Positions 57,691 to 64,000 of a stretch of 64,000 nt of DNA are shown one piece after another (position 1 is the first letter of the stretch; each line of letters starts with the position of its first letter). The stretch spans positions 1 through 64,000 of the forward strand of contig DAIQNX010000009.1 of the NCBI GenBank assembly GCA_036788195.1, read 5' to 3'. This DNA is from CALFXN01 sp937957815 (GTDB taxonomy: Bacteria; Synergistota; Synergistia; Synergistales; Aminobacteriaceae). Position numbers and translations under genes: made by a program. The notes below the pieces were generated by a model. It made no database searches and had not been told where the DNA came from. It saw only the letters and a program-made list of their open reading frames with translations.

Positions 57691-58242
57691 ATGAACGCGC
57701 TGTACGTCATTCTCGGAATTCTCGTCGTGATCGTCCTGTGGGGAATATCGATATACAACGGCCTCGTCCGCCTGTTCAACCTGAAGGACGAGGCGTGGAG
57801 CGGCATCGACGTCCAGCTCAAGCGACGCGTCGACCTGATCCCGAACCTCGTCGAAACGGTCAAGGGGTATGCGGCGCACGAAAAGGAAGTTTTTCAGAAG
57901 GTGACAGAAGCCCGTTCCGCGATCATGAAATCGTCGTCGGTCGAGGAGAGGGTTCAGTCCGAGAACATGCTTACGCAATCGCTCCGATCCCTTTTCGCCG
58001 TCGCCGAAAACTACCCTGAACTCAAGGCGAACGAGAACTTCCTCGACCTCCAGAAACAGCTCGCCGCCGTCGAGGACGATATCCAGATGTCACGAAGGTA
58101 CTACAATGGCGCGGCGCGGGAGTACAACGTGGGCATCGCGAAGTTCCCCCACATTCTCGTCGCGAGGAACCTCGGCTATGTGAAGGCGCCCTACTTCGAA
58201 GCCGAAGAACAGGATCGGGTCGTTCCGAAGGTCACCTTCTAG
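57691..58242 (+). CDS. lemA: LemA family protein
   Basis: 183 residues: one N-terminal membrane helix (LYVILGILVVIVLWGISIYNG with its ends counted out) and the helical LemA domain containing YNGLVRLFNLKDEAW, QLKRRVDLIPNLVETVKGYA, RRYYNGAAREYNVGIAKFPH. LemA is widespread; its biochemical role is not settled, though it often partners a TPM-domain or M48 protease gene. None follows here. RBS AGGGAGG before ATG. Terminates into a gene-free stretch of about 470 bp. Confidence 0.93.
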   Translation: MNALYVILGILVVIVLWGISIYNGLVRLFNLKDEAWSGIDVQLKRRVDLIPNLVETVKGYAAHEKEVFQKVTEARSAIMKSSSVEERVQSENMLTQSLRSLFAVAENYPELKANENFLDLQKQLAAVEDDIQMSRRYYNGAAREYNVGIAKFPHILVARNLGYVKAPYFEAEEQDRVVPKVTF

Positions 58243-58462
58243 CCTTCCGGGGAAAATCTCGCTTCTTTTTCAGGATCGTCGCCGCGCTCGAGGTCGGGAA
58301 GGATATATCCCCTCACAGTACGCCGGTGATTTTCGGGAAGCACATTCAGCGCGGGTCTCTTTTTCTTCTTGTGTCCGACTTTTCGGGATTCGTCGTGTCG
58401 ACCCGGACCGCTCCGGAGTCGGCACCGGGGAGCGACGGTTCTTCCGGCGGCTGTGGCGGGGT
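58243..58462. other. Gene-free stretch after lemA
   Basis: 220 bp with no convincing gene. One plus-strand frame ends in a Gly/Ser-rich run (GSDGSSGGCGG), reminiscent of the C-termini of TPM-domain proteins that often follow lemA. There is no matching upstream domain or ribosome-binding site, so a decayed partner gene is possible but not supported. Confidence 0.4.
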
Positions 58463-58665
58463 TAAAAAACGGGGAGCGGGATGTCCGTCAATCCCGCTCC
58501 CCATGCCTCACTACTCTCGTTTCCATTCCGGAAACTTTTGCGGACCACGCTGCCGGTCCGTTGCACGTGTTCCTATTGAGTTGGAATTCCCTGAGGTTTG
58601 ATCAGCCGCATTCGTTTCATTCCCGCAGATCCCCCCTCGCAATCGGGTTGATGCCCGTTCTTTAC
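58463..58665 (-). ncRNA. Candidate stand-alone structured small RNA (about 200 nt)
   Basis: Minus-strand transcript predicted from its own promoter (58672-58700) to a rho-independent terminator whose 12-bp stem (58470-58481 with 58490-58501, arm GGGGAGCGGGAT) is followed by six T. In between are further hairpins: CGGACC/GGTCCG (58541-58560), GTTTCC/GGAAAC (58519-58535), TTCC/GGAA around 58571-58589 and CGGG/CCCG near the 5' end. No start codon with an RBS opens a credible frame. It does not match SRP RNA, RNase P RNA, tmRNA or a riboswitch consensus that I know; 6S RNA is possible by size, but the 5' and 3' ends do not pair. Confidence 0.6.
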
Positions 58666-58671
58666 GACTGA

Positions 58672-58700
58672 ATTATACCTCTGTTCTGTTAATTTGGCAA
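58672..58700 (-). promoter_or_regulatory. Promoter of the candidate small RNA
   Basis: Minus strand: -35 TTGCCA (58695-58700), 17-nt spacer, perfect -10 TATAAT (58672-58677). It lies 14 bp after the stop codon of the DUF72 gene, with no protein-coding gene downstream on this strand before the terminator. Confidence 0.75.
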
Positions 58701-58713
58701 GTTCTGTGCCGCC

Positions 58714-59694
58714 TCAGTCTCCGCCCGCAGGACCAGAAACATTCTCCGCTCCTCGTCCGGATTCGCCGAAGTCGAGATGTCCCTGCAAATCGAGCGGATC
58801 GCGGCACTCTCCACCGAGAAGACATCGCATCGTCGCCGCGTTTCGCACCGCATAGTCCCGAAAGCAGTTGTTGAACATGACGAAGAGTCGTTCGACCCGG
58901 TCCGAAAGAGAGAGAAGTTCCCTGCCCCATGCCGTGAGTTCCGTCGAGTCGTAGGCATATCGGAATTTTTCCGCGACGGGAACCGCTCCCTTCTGCCACG
59001 CCACGCGGTTTCGTCCATGAAAGCGGATTACGGCCCCCCAATCCGCAGTGACATGGATCTGCGGAGGGACCGTCCAGCGGAGCTGTGGCTCGTCGACTAC
59101 GACATACGCGAGATTTCCCTCCCGCAGGGTTTCGAGGAATCTCTCCCGAACCCCGGGTTCGAGCCATGAGCGATGACGGACTTCAAAAGCGGCACGGAAG
59201 GGAGGCGTCACTTCGGCGACGCGGCGGACATAGCGCAGGGCGTCTTCAGAATAGCGAATCCACGGTGGAAGCTGAAAAAGGAGATACCCCATACGCTTCG
59301 CCTGATGCAGCGGTTCAAGCACCTGGGCGAAGGAGTTCCACACTTCGCCCCGGACATCCTTCGGAACATCCTTCAACGTCACCCGGTCGGAGTCCGTACC
59401 GGACACCATGGCGCGAAACTGTTCCGGAATACTCGAACGGCGGACGTCGTGGTACGTGAAAAGCCCCCACACCTTCACGTTGAAGAGAAAACCGGGAGGT
59501 GTCCGGGCAATCCAGCGGAATATCCGGGTGCGGTCAGGGAATGCATAGAACGTACTGTCGACCTCGACCGTCGTGAAGTTCGAGGCGTAATATCGCAGCA
59601 ACGCGGCCGGGGTCTTCGTTCCGCGCGGATACCATCCGCTCCGCAGCAACGTCGCGTCCGTCCACGAACACGTTCCGACCCGGACGTCTCCCAT
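58714..59694 (-). CDS. DUF72 domain-containing protein
   Basis: 326 residues of the DUF72 TIM-barrel family: begins VRVGTCSWTDATLL, GWYPRG, NFTTVEVDSTFYAFP, FLFNVKVWGLFTYH, LLFQLPPWIRYS, AFEVRHRSW, YVVVDEP and FVMFNNCFRDYAVRNA, all family blocks. The family's biochemical role is not established. Length is slightly above the usual 240-300 because of a C-terminal Gly/Glu tail. ATG 59694 has GAGG 9 nt upstream. It lies 11 nt after the upstream unknown gene, so the two form an operon. Confidence 0.9.
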   Translation of the reverse strand: MGDVRVGTCSWTDATLLRSGWYPRGTKTPAALLRYYASNFTTVEVDSTFYAFPDRTRIFRWIARTPPGFLFNVKVWGLFTYHDVRRSSIPEQFRAMVSGTDSDRVTLKDVPKDVRGEVWNSFAQVLEPLHQAKRMGYLLFQLPPWIRYSEDALRYVRRVAEVTPPFRAAFEVRHRSWLEPGVRERFLETLREGNLAYVVVDEPQLRWTVPPQIHVTADWGAVIRFHGRNRVAWQKGAVPVAEKFRYAYDSTELTAWGRELLSLSDRVERLFVMFNNCFRDYAVRNAATMRCLLGGECRDPLDLQGHLDFGESGRGAENVSGPAGGD

Positions 59695-59705
59695 AGGCGT
59701 CGTCC

Positions 59706-60857
59706 TCAGACCAGGGATGGAAGGATCCCCTCGAGGAATCTTCCGACCGACGCGATCCAGCGACTGAAGGACATGGCGGAAAAGAGATTCGCGATCGAGT
59801 CGTATTCATCCCGTGCCCCGCCGAAAGAGTCCGCGTCGCAGATTCTTTCGTAGGTTTCAGACGGCATTTCGAGGACAATGTCGCCATCGTGACGGTTTGT
59901 GAGTTTTTCGGGAACCGCGACAACCGCGAATCGTCCGTCCTCCTCGCGCGAGCAAAGCGTCACCTTGTATTCGACTGGTCCGAGAGCCCCCTCGGAGAAC
60001 GGAATGCGTCGGGTCCTGACGTACCCCCGCTCCCGGAGAACATCGTATCCGTCGCGAAGGAACGACTGCGAAATATCCCCGAGGAACGACAGATGACGGG
60101 TATAGACGACGATGTGGCGGATCATGCGGTCTGTTTCGGGGTTCCCGGCCGCCAGCACGAGATCGCGCCCGCGTATCTGTCCTTCCTGAACCATGCCCCA
60201 GAGAGTCGCGGCAGTCTCCGACAGGTCCTCGAAATTCACCGAGAATCCGCATAAAAGGGCGCCCGAGGCCAGGAGGATCGGACGGTACCAACGGGAGGGA
60301 TTCGCGACGACGAGCCGACGCGTGACGCCTGTCGCCTTCAGGTGAGTCGCACCCTTTCCGTTCGTGATGGAAAGGTGGGGGGGATCGGGGAGAGCGCCGC
60401 ATTCTTCGTCGGTCATCGGAAAATACGGGCGGAAAACTCCTTTCCCCTGAGATTGCGTCAGATCGGCGATCCAGAGAGTACATCGCTTGGTTTCCGGAAG
60501 GAGCGACAGTTCTCCGGGATCGAAAATCGGTTTCGGCGTGTGGATGGCGTCGGAGAGGAGAATCGTCGTTCTCCAGAGAAGCGCCTTGAAGACGGGGCGG
60601 GCAATGAACGCCGCGAGAAGTTTCCGGACGGAGGGAACGAGGTCTTCGGAAGTGAAATCGTGCGTCATTCCGTTCTCGCCCTTCATCGTCAGCTTCCGGC
60701 TCTCTTTCTCGAGCCAGGAGAGCGGACTCATCCTCTTCGTGCCGCTGATCCTGTTCTGTATGACGAGTCTGGGCAGTGCCCTGTTGCACCACAGCCCCAG
60801 TTGCAGCACGTCGTCGACAGTTTCGCTCGCGACGATGCTCCCTTTCGTGTCTTCCAC
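59706..60857 (-). CDS. Hypothetical protein
   Basis: 383 residues, not assigned to a family. No signal peptide. The N-terminal 60 residues contain LGLWCNRALPRLVIQNRISGTKRM; the middle has CTLWIADLTQSQGKGVFRPYFPM and GATHLKATGVTRRLVVANPSRWYRPILL, and the C-terminal 40 residues are hydrophobic-aromatic (FSAMSFSRWIASVGRFLEGILPSLV), possibly a membrane-associated or helical tail. GTG 60857 has GAGGAGG 7 nt upstream. A TATAAT at 60897-60902 is a likely -10. Co-transcribed with the DUF72 gene. Confidence 0.75.
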   Translation of the reverse strand: MEDTKGSIVASETVDDVLQLGLWCNRALPRLVIQNRISGTKRMSPLSWLEKESRKLTMKGENGMTHDFTSEDLVPSVRKLLAAFIARPVFKALLWRTTILLSDAIHTPKPIFDPGELSLLPETKRCTLWIADLTQSQGKGVFRPYFPMTDEECGALPDPPHLSITNGKGATHLKATGVTRRLVVANPSRWYRPILLASGALLCGFSVNFEDLSETAATLWGMVQEGQIRGRDLVLAAGNPETDRMIRHIVVYTRHLSFLGDISQSFLRDGYDVLRERGYVRTRRIPFSEGALGPVEYKVTLCSREEDGRFAVVAVPEKLTNRHDGDIVLEMPSETYERICDADSFGGARDEYDSIANLFSAMSFSRWIASVGRFLEGILPSLV

Positions 60858-61019
60858 CGCGGATCCTCCTCTGCGGGCATGTTCGTTCCGGCATGTATTA
60901 TACTCGCCCGATACAATGGGAGTGTATTTCTGTCAGACGGCATAACTTTCCTCAAATCGCCGCGAAGGGGAATGCCAGGTCCGGATGACGTTGCGTCTTC
61001 CGAGGCATCATGATGTCAC

Positions 61020-61048
61020 TTGTATTCTGACGTATATGGAGATATGAT
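61020..61048 (+). promoter_or_regulatory. Promoter of typA
   Basis: -35 TTGTAT (61020-61025), 17-nt spacer, -10 TATGAT (61043-61048), giving a leader of about 35 nt. Confidence 0.6.
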
Positions 61049-61089
61049 TGACTGTCTTTGATTCTACGAAACGGGGAGTTTGAGAACAT

Positions 61090-62955
61090 ATGCAGGACAC
61101 GAGCAAGATCCGAAACATCGCCATTATCGCACATATCGACCACGGCAAGACGACGCTCATCGATTCCGTCTTCCGCGCCGCGCAGGTCTTCAGGTCGAAC
61201 GCGCGCGTCGAGGAACGGATCATGGATAACAACGAAATCGAGCGCGAGCGGGGAATCACGATTCGCGCAAAACATTGCACCGTCACATGGGGAAATTATC
61301 AAATCAACATCATCGACACACCGGGACACGCGGATTTCTCGGGCGAAGTGGAACGCGTCCTTTCGACGGTCGACTCGGTGCTCCTTCTCGTCGACGCGAA
61401 CGAAGGACCGATGCCCCAGACACGTTACGTTCTCATGCACGCGCTGCGCATAGGGCTGAAGCCGATCGTCTTCGTGAACAAGGTCGACCGCCCCTCTGCC
61501 GACCCTGTCGGCGCGCTCGAAAAGACCTTCGACCTGTTCATCGAACTCGGCGCGACGGATGAACAGACGGACTTTCCCGTCCTGTACGGATCCGGACTCG
61601 ACGGGTGGGCGGTTCGCGACCTCGAAAAGGACAATCGCGGAGAGGGGATGAAGGCGCTCTTCGAAACAATCGTCGGCTACGTCCCTGCGCCCGAGGTTTC
61701 GCTCGACGCCCCATTCCTCATGCAGGTCAGCACGATCGCGTGGAGCGACTACACGGGAAGGATCGGATGCGGCAAAGTGCTTCAGGGAACGATTCACAAG
61801 GGGGAATCCTTTGTCCGGACGTCGACGCGCTGGATGAATGGCGACCGCTCCTCCGAAACCTTCGAGGTCACGGGAAAGGAAGACGCAAAGGCAAACCAGA
61901 TCTGGGTCACGCGCGGTCTCGACCGTGTCGAGGTCGAGGAGGTATTCGCGGGAGACATCGTCTGGATCACCGGTCCGAAGGATATCAGCATCGGCGACAC
62001 GTTTTCGGCGGCTTGTGAGGAGAAAATCCTTCCTCCGCTCGACATCGAGGAGCCGACCGTTTCAATGTTTTTCCTCGTCAATACGGGCCCATTCGCGGGA
62101 CAGGAGGGCCAGGCCGCAACCCTGCGACAGATCAAGGCGCGACTGGAACGCGAGGCACAGGCCAACGTCGCGCTTCGCGTCGAGGATCTCGGACGCCCTG
62201 ATGGCATCAAGGTTTCGGGACGAGGAGAACTTCACCTCGCGATCCTCATCGAAGAGATGCGCCGCGAAGGCCTCGAATTCTGTGTATCGAAGCCCGAAGT
62301 CATCACAGAGGAACGCGACGGCCGCGTCTATGAGCCGTTCGAACAGCTGATTCTCGATATTCCCGAGGATTGTCAGGGGGTCATCTTCGAGAAACTCTCC
62401 CGCCGCAAGGCCCGCATCCGGACGATGACGAACCTTCAGACCGGACTGATCCGGCTTGAATTCGAAATCCCGACCCGCGGCCTGATCGGCTACAGAGGGG
62501 ATTTCCTGACCGACACGAGGGGACTCGGAATCATGTCATCCTGCCTGACCGGATATGCTCCATGGGCCGGAGACATCACCGGACGCGGCCGGGGAGCGAT
62601 GGTAAGCATGGAAACCGGCGACGCGACCAGCTACCAGCTCGAAAACCTCCAGGAACGCGGTATGCTCTTCCTGTCCTCCACAGACCCCGTCTATGCGGGG
62701 ATGATCGTCGGCGAACACTGTCGTCCCGGGGATCTCCCCTGCAATCCGACAAAGAAGAAGCACGTCACGAACCACCGGGCATCGACGAAAGAAATGGCCG
62801 TCAAGCTGGATGTCCCGCTGAAGATGTCGCTCGAGAGGGCTCTCGAGTGGATCGAGGACGACGAACTCGTCGAGGTGACTCCGAAGTCAGTGCGGCTGCG
62901 AAAGGCAATTCTCGATTACGAGGAACGCAGAAAAGCGGGCCGAAAAACGGCCTAG
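61090..62955 (+). CDS. typA: Ribosome-associated GTPase TypA/BipA
   Basis: 621 residues, full length for the EF-G-like GTPase that assists ribosome assembly and stress responses. G-domain motifs: AHIDHGKTTL (G1), RGITIRAKH (G2), DTPGHADFSGEVER (G3), NKVDRPSA (G4) and SGLDGWA (G5). Domain II, EF-G-like domain III/V and the BipA-specific C-terminal domain (RGRGAMVSMETGDATSYQL, VGEHCRPGDLPCNPTKKKHVTNHR in overlapping blocks) are complete. RBS GGGGAG 11 nt before ATG. Its stop overlaps that of the convergent histidine kinase gene by 4 bp. Confidence 0.96.
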   Translation: MQDTSKIRNIAIIAHIDHGKTTLIDSVFRAAQVFRSNARVEERIMDNNEIERERGITIRAKHCTVTWGNYQINIIDTPGHADFSGEVERVLSTVDSVLLLVDANEGPMPQTRYVLMHALRIGLKPIVFVNKVDRPSADPVGALEKTFDLFIELGATDEQTDFPVLYGSGLDGWAVRDLEKDNRGEGMKALFETIVGYVPAPEVSLDAPFLMQVSTIAWSDYTGRIGCGKVLQGTIHKGESFVRTSTRWMNGDRSSETFEVTGKEDAKANQIWVTRGLDRVEVEEVFAGDIVWITGPKDISIGDTFSAACEEKILPPLDIEEPTVSMFFLVNTGPFAGQEGQAATLRQIKARLEREAQANVALRVEDLGRPDGIKVSGRGELHLAILIEEMRREGLEFCVSKPEVITEERDGRVYEPFEQLILDIPEDCQGVIFEKLSRRKARIRTMTNLQTGLIRLEFEIPTRGLIGYRGDFLTDTRGLGIMSSCLTGYAPWAGDITGRGRGAMVSMETGDATSYQLENLQERGMLFLSSTDPVYAGMIVGEHCRPGDLPCNPTKKKHVTNHRASTKEMAVKLDVPLKMSLERALEWIEDDELVEVTPKSVRLRKAILDYEERRKAGRKTA

Positions 62956-63995
62956 TCGAGACCGTCCTTCGGCGTGTCCCGGAGGGGAATGACAAGCGAA
63001 ACGACCGTTCCGCGCCCGGAAGAGCTGGCCACCGAAAGCGTGCCGCCCGCGATCCGGGCGCGTTCTTCCATGGTTCTGAGTCCGTAGGACCCTCGCGATT
63101 CGGCCTCGCGTCTGGCCTGTTCGACATCGAAGCCGAGACCGTCGTCTGATATTCTTGCCCGGAGAGCTTCCACCCCGACCGAAAGGGCGAGACGGACTTC
63201 CCTGGCCTTTCCGTTCTTCACCGCGTTGACGACCGCCTGGTGAATGATACGGAAGACGTTGACCCGCAGTAAATCGGAGAGAATGTTTTCCTTTCCTTCG
63301 ACCGCAAACCGCAACTTCGCTCCCGTCATCTGCTCGACCTGGGACGCGAGCCGTGCGAGTGCACCATGGAATCCTTCCCTGAGTCCGGACGGATTCAGAC
63401 GGAAAAGAAACGACCGGACGTCGCTTTCCGTTTCCCGCAGCTCTTCCTTGAGATGATCGAGTTCCTTCCCGAGATTCGGATACTGTTCGGCATCCACGTG
63501 CTGGCGCACGAGATCCGTCACGAGACAGGAAGAAGCGATTCGCTGCGCCAGCCCGTCGTGGAGATCCCGCGCGAGCGAGAGGCTTTCCTGCTCGGCGATC
63601 CGGAGTGCAGCGGTCATCATCGTCTGACCGGAATAATCCCCCATGAATTGCTCGATACTGGTACTCATTAAATTCAGCGCGAGACGAAAGCGGTTCGCCA
63701 TCTCCTCGCTCATCGCGATGAGTTTTTCGATGCGGCGCTCCTCGCGCGCGAGATCGTCGCGGGTGCGGGAAAGCATTCGCTCGCGTTCCTCGAATGTTCC
63801 CCGAACCTTCATCAGGTGCGCGGCCTTCTCGTAGGATTCCTTTTCCAGCGCCTCGTCCCCGGAACGGGTCGCATCGAGAAGCTGCTGGCGGGAGCGCCGG
63901 TATTCCCGCTCCGCCCTGTCCACGGCGACGATGACATCCTGCAGTTCCTGCTGGATTTCCTCGCGCCTCGAACGGACCTCGAAGAGGCGGGTCAT
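62952..63995 (-). CDS. DegS/NarL-type sensor histidine kinase (may continue beyond the window)
   Basis: 347 residues visible. The N-terminal 115 residues are a long coiled coil without membrane helices, as in cytoplasmic DegS. The HisKA_3 box LARDLHDGLAQR holds phospho-acceptor H146, and the HATPase domain has HQAVVNAVKNGKA (N box), ISDDGLGFD and SYGLRTMEERARIAGG (G boxes). It would phosphorylate a NarL/LuxR-type response regulator, not in this window. ATG 63995 directly touches the AGGAG at the window end, too close for an RBS, so the true start may lie outside. Confidence 0.88.
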   Translation of the reverse strand: MTRLFEVRSRREEIQQELQDVIVAVDRAEREYRRSRQQLLDATRSGDEALEKESYEKAAHLMKVRGTFEERERMLSRTRDDLAREERRIEKLIAMSEEMANRFRLALNLMSTSIEQFMGDYSGQTMMTAALRIAEQESLSLARDLHDGLAQRIASSCLVTDLVRQHVDAEQYPNLGKELDHLKEELRETESDVRSFLFRLNPSGLREGFHGALARLASQVEQMTGAKLRFAVEGKENILSDLLRVNVFRIIHQAVVNAVKNGKAREVRLALSVGVEALRARISDDGLGFDVEQARREAESRGSYGLRTMEERARIAGGTLSVASSSGRGTVVSLVIPLRDTPKDGLD

Positions 63996-64000
63996 CTCCT

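Noticed and set aside
58326..58601. A 91-codon plus-strand frame after lemA as a lemA partner protein
   Set aside because: Only a short Gly/Ser-rich stretch recalls TPM-type tails; there is no RBS, and the frame runs into the small-RNA terminator stem.
58463..58665. 6S RNA assignment for the small RNA
   Set aside because: Size fits, but the 5' and 3' regions do not form the long closing stem of 6S RNA; several independent hairpins are seen instead.
1..64000. CRISPR arrays, insertion sequences, prophage or integrative elements
   Set aside because: No spaced direct-repeat array, transposase, integrase or phage structural motif was found on either strand.

Overview
The window (about 58-60 % G+C) looks like chromosome of an anaerobic, diderm, amino-acid- and organic-acid-fermenting bacterium. 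Three complete TRAP transporters, a liv-type and an opp-type ABC transporter, ornithine-fermentation thiolase genes (ortA/ortB), several M20/M42 peptidases, a TolC-family outer-membrane protein and a DegS-like kinase fit Synergistota best. That assignment is inference from gene content; there is no 16S gene here. I see no insertion sequence, prophage, CRISPR array or integrase.

Left end (1-2030): a tRNA-Thr(TGT)/tRNA-Tyr(GTA)/tRNA-Thr(GGT) cluster with its own promoter and terminator runs into tuf, which is cut by the window edge. A lone tolC-like gene lies upstream. From 2042 to 11083 (all minus strand) there is one locus: a GntR/FCD regulator, E1-alpha and E1-beta of a 2-oxoacid (or acetoin) dehydrogenase, a whole TRAP transporter (P, Q, M), then E2 and E3. 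The transporter is embedded inside the dehydrogenase complex operon. The E2 has two consecutive peripheral-subunit-binding domains, and E3 carries its own lipoyl domain. The gntR promoter is followed by three ATACAA/TTGTAT repeats exactly 11 bp apart.

11141-23614 (minus) is a pyrimidine operon led by a PyrR-type attenuator: pyrR-pyrK-pyrD-pyrF-pyrE, then an inserted liv-type ABC transporter (livH-M-G-F and a binding protein) and an AroM-family gene, then pyrB, a dihydroorotase-like gene and two small unknown genes. An aminotransferase and panB lie upstream.

26108-31149 (plus) is a TRAP transporter plus a four-carbon-acid-sugar kinase and PdxA2, the two enzymes of the D-threonate/D-erythronate route. 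31286-38462 (plus) is an IclR regulator with an 8-bp-arm palindrome, a third TRAP transporter, a class III aminotransferase-fold enzyme and OrtA/OrtB (2-amino-4-oxopentanoate thiolase), without the ornithine aminomutase or 2,4-diaminopentanoate dehydrogenase that normally accompany them. It is the best candidate in the window for an undescribed catabolic route.

38561-53522 holds exonuclease III, an EamA exporter, a D-2-hydroxyacid dehydrogenase, a ferritin-like protein, an acyl-CoA ligase, an M20 hydrolase, an orphan larB, and an M42 aminopeptidase translationally adjacent to an oligopeptide ABC operon, with a divergent gamma-glutamyl hydrolase-type amidotransferase. 53591-64000 holds an HD-domain protein, a second M20 hydrolase, a thioredoxin/CcdA/ArsR operon with a palindromic operator, lemA, a candidate stand-alone small RNA of about 200 nt (58463-58665, minus) with a good promoter and terminator, a DUF72 protein, an unknown protein, typA/bipA and a DegS-like histidine kinase at the edge.
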